Of a DNA stretch of 64,000 nucleotides, positions 55,330 through 63,400 are shown in pieces; position 1 is the stretch's first letter; every line of letters starts with the position of its first letter. Source of the DNA: Streptomyces sp. NBC_01244 (lineage in GTDB: Bacteria; Actinomycetota; Actinomycetes; Streptomycetales; Streptomycetaceae). The stretch covers positions 2,728,001 through 2,792,000 of the forward strand of contig NZ_CP108488.1 in assembly GCF_035987325.1 (NCBI RefSeq), given 5' to 3'. Position numbers and translations under genes: made by a program. Under the pieces are notes generated by a model that was not told the DNA's origin, did not search any database, and saw only the letters and a program-made list of their open reading frames with translations.

Positions 55330-55818
55330 ATGGCGAAGAAGAAGCCGGCGGGCACCCCGGCGATCGTGGCCCTGACGGCGGCCGGCGCCGATTTCACCGT
55401 GCACGCCTACGAGCACGACCCGGCCCACCCGTCCTACGGCGAGGAGGCGGCCCAGGCCCTCGGGGTCTCGCCCGCGCAGGTCTTCAAGACGCTGCTGGCG
55501 GAAGTGGACGGCTCGCTGGTGGTAGCGGTGGTCCCGGTCTCGGGCAGCCTCGACCTGAAGGCCCTGGCCGCCGCGGTGGGCGGCAAGCGCGCGGCGATGG
55601 CCGACCCGGCGCTGGCGGAGCGCACCACGGGGTACGTACTGGGCGGCATCTCCCCGCTGGGCCAGCGCAAGCGCCTCCGCACGGTCCTGGACGCCTCGGC
55701 GTCGGAGTTCCCCACGATCTGCGTCTCGGCGGGCCGCCGCGGCCTGGAGGTCGAACTTGCCCCGGCCACCCTCGCCGCTCTGACCAAGGCCGACTTGTCC
55801 CCGATCGCCCGCGCGTAA
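55330..55818 (+). CDS. ybaK: Cys-tRNA(Pro)/Cys-tRNA(Cys) deacylase, YbaK/EbsC family
   Basis: 162 aa single YbaK domain. The catalytic-region lysine is in QVFKTLLAEVDGSLVVAVVP (about residue 53), the Gly-Gly loop in GYVLGGISPLGQRKRL (about 100-115), and FPTICVSAGRRGLEVELAP near the C-terminus. It hydrolyses mischarged Cys-tRNA(Pro) that ProRS produces. GAAGGA lies before ATG 55330. It converges with the membrane protein at 56015 across a palindromic element. Confidence 0.9.
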   Translation: MAKKKPAGTPAIVALTAAGADFTVHAYEHDPAHPSYGEEAAQALGVSPAQVFKTLLAEVDGSLVVAVVPVSGSLDLKALAAAVGGKRAAMADPALAERTTGYVLGGISPLGQRKRLRTVLDASASEFPTICVSAGRRGLEVELAPATLAALTKADLSPIARA

Positions 55819-55844
55819 CGCCCCGGGAACGCTGCGCGCGGAGT

Positions 55845-55981
55845 TCCCCTACCCGCCCTTCCACCGTTCCCCGGGGCTCCGCCCCGGACCCGGCGTTTGA
55901 GGCGATCTTTTCAGCCCGTCCGGCGTTTGAGGACCGGGGTCCGGGCAGAGCCCGGGGAACGGTGGAAGGGCGGGTAGGGGA
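55845..55981. repeat. Palindromic element related to the 45.2-45.7 kb inverted repeat
   Basis: Arms TCCCCTACCCGCCCTTCCAC... and the matching GGTGGAAGGGCGGGTAGGGGA, plus inner CCGGGGCTCCGCCCCGG and two CGGCGTTTGAGG copies, form an imperfect hairpin of about 137 bp. It shares CCCCTACCCGCCCTTCC, CCGTTCCCC and GGCGTTTGAGG with the longer element at 45187-45657. Like that one it lies between convergent genes, so a bidirectional terminator role is likely. Confidence 0.75.
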
Positions 55982-56014
55982 CAGCCCCGCAGGGCCCGCC
56001 TCCCCCGGCCGGGC

Positions 56015-56719
56015 CTACCGCCGCGGAGGCTCCGTGCCGGACGGGTCCGCAGGCGGGTACACGGCGGAGCCGGAGGAGTCGGCAGGGCCCGCAGGGGCCT
56101 GGTAATAACCCGAAGGCCACAGCGCGAGCTCAGGCGCCGGATCCCGCGTGCCCCACAGGGCCGTCAGGGCCAGGTGGACGACGACCGCGGCCATCGGCCA
56201 GCCGAGCAGCGCCCCGTGCGCGAGGAGCTCCAGCGGGGCCTCGAAGGGGACACCCTTCCCCGCCTTCCGCGCGGCCGCCACCAGGTCCGAGGACGGGCCC
56301 AGCCACAGGCCCACGCGCCAGCCGACCAGCGCGGCGAAGACCGAACCGACCGCGAGCCCGATCACCTGCGCGGCGCCCCCGCCGCGGCGCCACAGGAAGA
56401 CGGCCAGCGCGCTCAGCACGCCGAATCCCACCGACAGCAGCAGGAAGGTTCCGTCGGCCCCGATGCGGGCCTCGCTCTCGGTGTCCCGGAGGAACACCGC
56501 CTCACCGTTGGAGACGTACTGCACCCTCGGCGCGAGCCATACCCACAGCAGCCCGAGGAGTACGCCGGCCACGCCGATCACGAGGGCGATGGCGGCCCCG
56601 TCGCGGATGTCGGACGGGGAGAAGGCGGGCTCGGACGCGGGCGCGGCCGGAGCGGAAGACGGCTCCGCCGGCGGCTGGTCGGGCTTGTCATAGGGGGTCA
56701 CGGCTTCGGTCACCCCCAC
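56015..56719 (-). CDS. DUF2567-like four-helix membrane protein
   Basis: 234 aa. A Pro/Ala/Ser-rich N-terminal cytosolic tail (about 1-35) is followed by four membrane helices (GAAIALVIGVAGVLLGLLWV, GTFLLLSVGFGVLSALAVFL, AQVIGLAVGSVFAALVGWRV, GALLGWPMAAVVVHLALTAL) and a Pro-rich tail. The loop WLAPRVQYVSNGEAVFLRDTE matches the DUF2567 family of actinobacteria, whose role is unknown. The start is GTG 56719 or GTG 56713; neither has a clear Shine-Dalgarno. Confidence 0.7.
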   Translation of the reverse strand: MGVTEAVTPYDKPDQPPAEPSSAPAAPASEPAFSPSDIRDGAAIALVIGVAGVLLGLLWVWLAPRVQYVSNGEAVFLRDTESEARIGADGTFLLLSVGFGVLSALAVFLWRRGGGAAQVIGLAVGSVFAALVGWRVGLWLGPSSDLVAAARKAGKGVPFEAPLELLAHGALLGWPMAAVVVHLALTALWGTRDPAPELALWPSGYYQAPAGPADSSGSAVYPPADPSGTEPPRR

Positions 56720-56764
56720 ATCGTGCCAGGAAGTGTTTGATTTAACGATCGGCCCCGGCGGGCG

Positions 56765-57592
56765 TCAGCGGACCGCTGCCCGCCGATAGGCCCAGGTCGC
56801 GACGGCGAGGGACAGGACCCCCACCCCCGCGCACACGCCGAGGTCGAGGAGGACCGCCGTCCAGTCGGGATGCGGCTCGAAGGTCCGGGCGAAGGCCTCC
56901 ACGCCGTACGTGGACGGCAGCAGGTCCCGTGCCCAGACGATGACGTCCGGCATCCGCTCGGGCGGAAGGACGCCCAGCAGCAGGGCCGCGGACATGCCGA
57001 GCTGTCCGGCGAGGGTGGCCAGCTCCTGCCGGGGGGCGAGCAGGCCCAGGGCCGCGCCGAGTCCGGCGAGGGCGGCGCCGGCCAGCGGCACGACGGCGGC
57101 CAGGATCCACAGGCCGCCCATCGGCAGCCCGAACAGCACGCTGCCGAAGACGGCCGTCACGAGGGTGCCGGGCAGCGTGAAGGAGGCGTACGCGCCGGCC
57201 GCGCCCAGCACCACGGAGGCGGGCGGCACCGGCAGGGTGGCGTAGTGGTCGAGTCCGCCGCCGGCCCGGAGCTGCCCGAAGTACTGCGCGAGCAGGTTCA
57301 GCGCGACGAAGGCGACGACCAGGACGGAGGAACCGGCGACGACGGCCCGTGCTTCGGAGCCCCCGTCGACCACGCCCCGCATCAGGATCATGATCCCGAC
57401 GGACTGGAAGGTGGCCACGAACAGCAGGGGGATCCGCGAGACCCGCGCGCGGGACAGCTGGGCCCGGTAGACGGCGGCCAGCGCCGGGAAGAACCGGGCG
57501 CGCGGGGCCAGGGCGCCCACCGTTGTGAGTGCGGCCGGGTTGGCGGGTCCGGCCGGGGTGGCGGCCGTGGCCGTGGTCGCGATGGCGCTCAC
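56765..57592 (-). CDS. ABC transporter permease (ABC-2 type)
   Basis: 275 aa with six membrane helices. The N-terminal Ala/Thr-rich stretch precedes FFPALAAVYRAQLSRARVSR, the amphipathic entry region of ABC-2 exporters. The middle has LLAQYFGQLRAGGGLDHYATLPVPPASVV, common in drug/lipid exporter permeases. GTG 57592 overlaps the stop of the ATPase gene (GTGA), so the two make one exporter. Substrate unknown. Confidence 0.88.
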   Translation of the reverse strand: MSAIATTATAATPAGPANPAALTTVGALAPRARFFPALAAVYRAQLSRARVSRIPLLFVATFQSVGIMILMRGVVDGGSEARAVVAGSSVLVVAFVALNLLAQYFGQLRAGGGLDHYATLPVPPASVVLGAAGAYASFTLPGTLVTAVFGSVLFGLPMGGLWILAAVVPLAGAALAGLGAALGLLAPRQELATLAGQLGMSAALLLGVLPPERMPDVIVWARDLLPSTYGVEAFARTFEPHPDWTAVLLDLGVCAGVGVLSLAVATWAYRRAAVR

Positions 57593-58629
57593 GCCTTCAC
57601 CAGTCCCTTCGAGGTGCGTCCGCCCAGGGCGAGGTACACGTCCTCCAGGCTCGGCGTGGCCAGCGTGAAATCGTCGAGGGCGGCGAAGGCCGGGCCGCCG
57701 GTGACGGCCGCCACCGCCGCCCGCGCCTCGTCGGGTCGCAGGCGCAGCACCCAGCGCCGCCCGGATTGGGTGGCCGCCGTGGCGAGCGAGGCGACCTCCG
57801 GGAGCTCCAGCGGCGGCGCGGTGCGCCAGACCAGTTCGAGCCGGACCTCTCCGGACACCTGGGCCTTGAGCCCGGCCGGGGTGTCGCAGGCGATGACCCG
57901 GCCCTGGTCGATGACGGCGACCCGGTCGAGGACGGTTTCGGCCTCGATGACGTTGTGGGTGACCAGCAGCACGGTGGCCCCGGCCTCGGCGCGGCGCCGG
58001 TCGACGGCGGCCCAGACGGCCCGCCGGGCCACCGGGTCCATGCCGGTCGTGGGCTCGTCGAGCACCAGGACGGGCCGCTCCCCCACCAGGGCGGCGGCGA
58101 AGCACGCGAGGCGCCGCTGCCCGCCGGACAGCTTCTTCAGGGGGCGTCCGGCGATCCCGGTCAGTCCGAGTTCTTCCAGTACGGAGTCCCGTGCGGCCCG
58201 CGCCTCGCGCAGGCCCAGCCCGCGCAGCCGGCCGGTCGTCTCGGCGGCCAGCGAGACCGTGAGCTCGTCGAGGGCGGTGGATTCCTGGCCGAGGTAGGCG
58301 AGCAGCCGGGCCGACCGGTCGGGGTGGCGTACGAGGTCGTGGCCGAGCAGGGTCACCGAGCCGGAGTCGGGCCGCAGGAGGCCGGTGAGCTGGCGGACCA
58401 GGGTCGATTTGCCGGCGCCGTTGGGGCCGAGCAGCCCGAAGATCTCGCCGCGCCGCACGTCCAGGGAGATCCCGTCGGTGGCACGGGTCTCGGGCAGGGC
58501 CGGGGCCCCGCGCCGTCCTCGTACCGCGGGATACGTCTTGACCAGGTCACGTACCACGCAGATCACGTCGGGGGCCGGTCCAGCGGCTCCTGCCGTGTCC
58601 GTATCCGCCTGTGCTGTCCCCGTACTCAC
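57589..58629 (-). CDS. ABC transporter ATP-binding protein
   Basis: 346 aa from GTG 58629 (VSTGTAQ). Walker A GPNGAGKST (about residue 70), signature LSGGQRRLAC (about 165), Walker B PVLVLDEPT (about 190), and switch histidine VTHNVIEAE (about 222) are intact. A C-terminal DUF4162-like tail (RLELVWRTAPP to SLEDVYLALGG) is typical of DrrA-type exporters. The longer frame to 58722 lies over the promoter region and is Pro/Arg rich. Forms an export complex with the overlapping permease gene. Confidence 0.92.
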   Translation of the reverse strand: MSTGTAQADTDTAGAAGPAPDVICVVRDLVKTYPAVRGRRGAPALPETRATDGISLDVRRGEIFGLLGPNGAGKSTLVRQLTGLLRPDSGSVTLLGHDLVRHPDRSARLLAYLGQESTALDELTVSLAAETTGRLRGLGLREARAARDSVLEELGLTGIAGRPLKKLSGGQRRLACFAAALVGERPVLVLDEPTTGMDPVARRAVWAAVDRRRAEAGATVLLVTHNVIEAETVLDRVAVIDQGRVIACDTPAGLKAQVSGEVRLELVWRTAPPLELPEVASLATAATQSGRRWVLRLRPDEARAAVAAVTGGPAFAALDDFTLATPSLEDVYLALGGRTSKGLVKA

Positions 58630-58657
58630 GAGGGAGCAGCCTACGGGGTTGCGGCCC

Positions 58658-60016
58658 CTACTCGGCTGCCGGGGCCGCCGGGGCGACCGCGACGGGGGCC
58701 ACGGCGGGGGCCACGGGGGCACCGGGGGCGGCGGCCGGACCGGCCGCCGATCCGGCGCCGGCCACGTGTTCCGCGGCCGCCCGTACGTCGATCTCGCGCC
58801 AGAACCCGGCCCGGATGGCGTAGCGGTCGTGCTCGTCGATCTGGTCGTCCTTGTGCGCGAGGAGTCCGAACCGGGCGGCGTAGCGCAGCAGCTCGCCGTC
58901 GATGCGGTGCGGGATCCGCGGGTACATGGTGGCGAGCTTCTGCAGGTGCACGGTCTCGGGGAGCCGTTCCATCCAGCGGCGGGCGAACACCTGGCCGACC
59001 TCGAAGGGGTCGCCGCCGACGGTGGTGATGTCCTCCTCGCGGTCCGCCCAGCGCTGCTCGGCGGAGGTGAGCTGGGCGAGGGTGGGCAGCGAGGCGGTCT
59101 CGGCGGGCTCGCCGAGCGGCCCGGCGCGGTCGATCCACCCCTTGTCGGAGGACCACCGCAGGGCGCTGCCGGCCGGGGCCGCGCCGAGGGCCTGGGCCTG
59201 GCCGGGCCCGGGGGCGGGTGCGGCGGCGCCGGGTGCGCGCAGGGCTCCCGCGAGGTCCTTCGGGGTGGGGACGGTCTTGCCGTTGGCGGTGGCGGCGGAG
59301 CCGGTGGCCGCCGCGCCGCCCTCCTCGGGCTCCACGGGGGCCGCGGGCCGGGTTCCGTTGCCGTTGCCGCGGGCGGCTTCGGCGAGGGCGGCCTCGGGCA
59401 GCGGTGCGGAGAGGATGGCGGCGATCTCGGGGCGCGGGGCCGGCGCCGGGGCGCAGAGTCCGGTGAGGTCGCGGGCGCGGACGGCGCGGGTGATCCAGGT
59501 GCGGTCCAGGACGCGGCGTTCGTCGGCTTCGGCGACGAGGTCCTCGGACTGGTTGTAGTCGCCGTCGGCGGCCTGGACGGCCCACAGGTGGACGGCGACC
59601 CCGTGTTCCTTGGCGGACATGAGGCCGGGCAGCAGGTCCCCGTCGCCGGTGACGAGTACGACGTCCGAGCAGGCCCGGTTGCGGGCGAGTTCGGTGAGCT
59701 CGGCGTGCATGGCCGCGTCGACGCCCTTCTGGGCCCAGCGGCCGTCGCTGCGGGTCAGTGCGCCGAGGCGGACGGTGACGCGGGGCATGACGCGCAGTCG
59801 CCGGTGCTCGGGCTGGGGGACCCGGTCGGGTGCGCCGTCGAACCAGTAGATCCGCAGGAGCGGCTGCTCGGTGTCGGCTTCGGCGCGCTCGCGCAGGCCC
59901 TGGATGAGCGCCGCATGGTCGACGGTGATCCGGGAGCGGGACGGCTCTCCTGCGAGGAGGCTCGCGGCGGCGCCCAGCAGATAGCCGGCGTCCACCAGGA
60001 CGACGCAGCGGTCCAC
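58658..60016 (-). CDS. NYN-domain (PIN-like ribonuclease-fold) protein
   Basis: 452 aa. The N-terminal NYN domain (about residues 1-165) has acidic positions in CVVLVDAGYLLG, WFDGAPDR, KGVDAAMHAEL and VLVTGDGDLLPGL, where PIN-like nucleases coordinate Mg2+. A low-complexity Ala/Pro/Gly section (about 180-285) leads to a second conserved region (YPRIPHRIDGELLRYAARFG, KDDQIDEHDRYAIRAGFWRE) and an Ala/Pro tail. GTG 60016 is preferred because GAGGG sits at workable spacing; GTG 60025 has none. Probably RNA-acting; target unknown. Confidence 0.83.
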   Translation of the reverse strand: MDRCVVLVDAGYLLGAAASLLAGEPSRSRITVDHAALIQGLRERAEADTEQPLLRIYWFDGAPDRVPQPEHRRLRVMPRVTVRLGALTRSDGRWAQKGVDAAMHAELTELARNRACSDVVLVTGDGDLLPGLMSAKEHGVAVHLWAVQAADGDYNQSEDLVAEADERRVLDRTWITRAVRARDLTGLCAPAPAPRPEIAAILSAPLPEAALAEAARGNGNGTRPAAPVEPEEGGAAATGSAATANGKTVPTPKDLAGALRAPGAAAPAPGPGQAQALGAAPAGSALRWSSDKGWIDRAGPLGEPAETASLPTLAQLTSAEQRWADREEDITTVGGDPFEVGQVFARRWMERLPETVHLQKLATMYPRIPHRIDGELLRYAARFGLLAHKDDQIDEHDRYAIRAGFWREIDVRAAAEHVAGAGSAAGPAAAPGAPVAPAVAPVAVAPAAPAAE

Positions 60017-60180
60017 GCGTACCACCCTCTTCTTCCCTGGGGGTCCTCTGTGTCTTTCGCGGTTTCCCCGAGTCTGCCCGACGGCAACGGCCTTGACGGC
60101 CGGAACTCGATCATCGGCGTGGCGTATCTCTCGGAGTCCCCCGGCAGGAGCCCCGACTACGCGCGGTAATGATCCAAAAT

Positions 60181-60196
60181 GCGCCGTTTACGGCGC
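60181..60196. promoter_or_regulatory. Palindrome between NYN gene and the small basic protein gene
   Basis: GCGCCG-TTTA-CGGCGC, a perfect 6-bp dyad with a 4-nt loop, 53 bp upstream of the 56-aa gene and within the divergent region. It could be an operator or a small leader hairpin. Confidence 0.35.
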
Positions 60197-60248
60197 TGTG
60201 TGAGTGTGAAGGCGGCCCTGGCCCCTAAACCCCCCACGGAGGCATCCC

Positions 60249-60419
60249 ATGGCCAAGAACAAGAACCGCCAGCAGCCCGCCAAGTCACAGGACCGCTCGG
60301 CCGCACAGGATCCGGCGAAGACCTCGATGGAGTCCTCGCCCGCGGCCTCCGCCCCGGCGGCCCCGAGTCCGCTGCAGATGGCCGGCAAGAAGAGGGAAAA
60401 GAAGTTCGGCCACAACTGA
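60249..60419 (+). CDS. Small basic protein, 56 aa
   Basis: MAKNKNRQQPAKSQDRSAAQ start, Ala/Pro/Ser middle, and a Lys-rich end (AGKKREKKFGHN). GGAGG lies 7 nt before the ATG, and a strong hairpin follows the stop, so it is a complete single-gene transcript. No membrane segment. Similar short, lysine-rich proteins of unknown role stand next to dnaE in other Streptomyces as far as I recall; nucleic-acid binding is a guess from charge. Confidence 0.75.
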   Translation: MAKNKNRQQPAKSQDRSAAQDPAKTSMESSPAASAPAAPSPLQMAGKKREKKFGHN

Positions 60420-60431
60420 CGACTCCCCACG

Positions 60432-60479
60432 CACGCGGGAAGGCCCGCCCCCGTCGACAGGGGCGGGCCTTCCCGCGTG
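60432..60479. terminator. 20-bp perfect hairpin between the small gene and dnaE
   Basis: CACGCGGGAAGGCCCGCCCC pairs perfectly with 60460-60479; the loop is CGTCGACA. It ends both the plus-strand small gene and the minus-strand dnaE. Confidence 0.9.
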
Positions 60480-60494
60480 TGGAGCGGGCAGTGC

Positions 60495-63400
60495 CTAGCC
60501 GGCCAGGCAGGACGGGCCGAGCAGCACCTTGAGGTCGCCGAAGAGCGCCGGGTCGGGCTTGACCCGGTGCTTGTCGAGCCGGAGCACGGTGGTGGTGCGC
60601 GGCCCCTGGAGCTTGATCCGCACCTCGCTGTTGCCCTGGTGGTGGCGCAGGATCTCGCCGAGCCGGGTCACCATCGGCGGGGTGACCTTGACGGTCGGGA
60701 TGGTGAGGACGACGGGGGCGTTCGTGCCGGCGTTGGAGAGGTCGGGGACCATCATCTCCATGGCGACCAGCCGGGGGACGTCCTCGCGCTTGTCCAGGCG
60801 GCCCTTGACGAAGACGACGGTGTCCTCGACCAGCTGGGTGGAGACGAGCTGGTAGGTCGCCGGGAAGAACATGCACTCGATGGAGCCGGCCAGGTCCTCG
60901 ACGGTGGCGATGGCCCAGGCGTTGCCCTGCTTGGTCATCTTGCGCTGGAGGCCCGAGATGATGCCGCCGATGGTGACGACCGCGCCGTCGCCGTGCTCTC
61001 CGCCGGTGAGCTGGGAGATGCCGGCGTCGGTCTTGTCGGAGAGCACGTGCTCCAGGCCGAAGAGCGGGTGGTCGGAGACGTAGAGGCCGAGCATCTCGCG
61101 CTCCTGGGCGAGCAGGTAGGCCTTCTCCCACTCGACGTCGGAGAACTCCACGTCGAGGCCGAACCCGGGCTCGTCGCCCGCGCTCTCGTCGCCCATTCCG
61201 CCGAAGAGGTCGAACTGTCCCTCGGCCTCCTTGCGCTTGACGGCGACCACGTTGTCGATCATCGGTTCGTGGTGGGCGACCAGGCCCTTGCGGGTGTGGC
61301 CCATCTCGTCGAAGGCGCCGGCCTTGATCAGGGACTCGACGGTGCGCTTGTTGCAGACGACGGCTTCGACCTTGTCGAGGAAGTCGGGGAAGGTGGAGTA
61401 CTTCCCCTTGGCCTTCCTGCTCTTGATGATCGACTCGACGACGTTGGTGCCGACGTTGCGCACGGCGGTGAGGCCGAAGAGGATCACGTCGTCGCCCTGT
61501 GCGGCGAAGTTCGCCTCGGACTCGTTCACGTTCGGCGGGAGCACCTTGATGCCCATCCGGCGGCACTCGTTCAGGTAGATCGCGGACTTGTCCTTGTCGT
61601 CCTTGACCGAAGTGAGCAGGCCCGCCATGTACTCGGCCGGGAAATTGGCCTTGAGGTAGGCGGTCCAGTAGGAGACCAGGCCGTACGCGGCCGAGTGGGC
61701 CTTGTTGAAGGCGTAGCCGGCGAAGGGGACCAGGACGTCCCACAGCGCCTTGATCGCCTGGTCGCTGAAGCCCTTCTCCTTGGCGCCCGCCTCGAAGATG
61801 ACGAAGTTCTTCGCCAGTTCGTCGGGCTTCTTCTTGCCCATCACGCGGCGCAGGATGTCGGCCTCGCCGAGCGAGTAGCCGGCGATGATCTGGGCGGCCT
61901 TCTGGACCTGCTCCTGGTACACGATGAGGCCGTAGGTGACGCCGAGGATCTCCCTGAGCGGCTCCTCCAGCTCCGGGTGGATCGGGGTGATCTCCTGCTG
62001 CTTGTTCTTGCGCAGGGCGTAGTTGGTGTGCGAGTTCATGCCCATCGGGCCCGGCCGGTACAGGGCCGAGACGGCGGAGATGTCCTCGAAGTTGTCGGGC
62101 TTCATCAGGCGCAGCAGGGAGCGCATGGGCCCGCCGTCGAACTGGAAGACGCCGAGCGTGTCGCCGCGGCCGAGCAGTTCGAAGGTCTTGGGGTCGTCGA
62201 GCGGCAGGCCGAGGAGATCGAGGTCGATCCCCTTGTTGGCCTTCACCATCTTGACGGCGTCGTCCATGATCGTGAGGTTGCGCAGGCCCAGGAAGTCCAT
62301 CTTGATCAGGCCGAGCGACTCGCACTGGGGGTAGTCCCACTGCGTGATGGTCACGCCGTCCGTGTGCCGGACCCAGACCGGGGCGTGGTCGACGATCGGC
62401 TCGCTGGACATGATCACGCCGGCGGCGTGCACGCCCATCTGGCGGACCAGGCCCTCCACACCGCGGGCGGTGTCGATGACCTTCTTCACGTCCGGCTCGT
62501 TCTCGTACATCGCCCGGATCTCGCCGGCCTCGCCGTAGCGCGGGTGCGAGGGGTCGGTGATGCCGTTGAGGTCGATGCCCTTGCCGAGGACGTCGGCGGG
62601 CATGGCCTTGGTGAGGCGGTCGCCCATGGCGTACGGGTAGCCGAGGACCCGGGCGGAGTCCTTGATGGCGTTCTTCGCCTTGATCTTTCCGTACGTGCCG
62701 ATCATGGCGACCTTGTCGTCGCCGTACTTGTCGGTCACGTACCGGATCACTTCGACGCGCCTGCGCTCGTCGAAGTCGATGTCGACATCGGGCATGGAGA
62801 CGCGCTCGGGGTTGAGGAAGCGCTCGAAGATCAGGCCGTGGGTGATCGGGTCGAGGTCGGTGATGCCCATGGCGTACGCGACGATCGAGCCGGCGGCGGA
62901 GCCACGGCCGGGGCCCACCGCGATGCCCTGGTTCTTGGCCCACATGATGAAGTCGGCGACGACGAGGAAGTAGCCCGGGAACCCCATCTGGATGATGACG
63001 TCCAGCTCGTACTCGGCCTGCTTCTGCCGGTCCTCGGGGACCCCTCCGGGGTAGCGGCGGGCCATGCCGCGCCGCACTTCCTCCTTGAACCAGGTGATCT
63101 CGGTGTAGCCCTCTTCGGGGATCTCGAACTTCGGCATGAGGTTCTTGGCCTCGAACATGCCGGTGGTGTCGATCTGCTCCGCCACCAGGAGGGTGTTGCG
63201 GCACCCCTCCTGCCAGGCGTCCGAGGAGTCGACGGCGTACATCTCCTCCGTGGACTTCAGGTAGTAGCCGGTGCCGTCGAAGCGGAAGCGGTCCGGGTCC
63301 GAGAGGTTCTTGCCGGTCTGGATGCACAGCAGGGCGTCGTGCGCGGCCGACTCGTGCGCGTACGTGTAGTGCGAGTCGTTGGTGACCAGCGGCGGGATGC

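Noticed and set aside
60157..63327. A 1056-aa alternative frame over dnaE
   Set aside because: Arg/Pro/His-rich shadow in the same strand as dnaE, typical of high-GC DNA; no domains.
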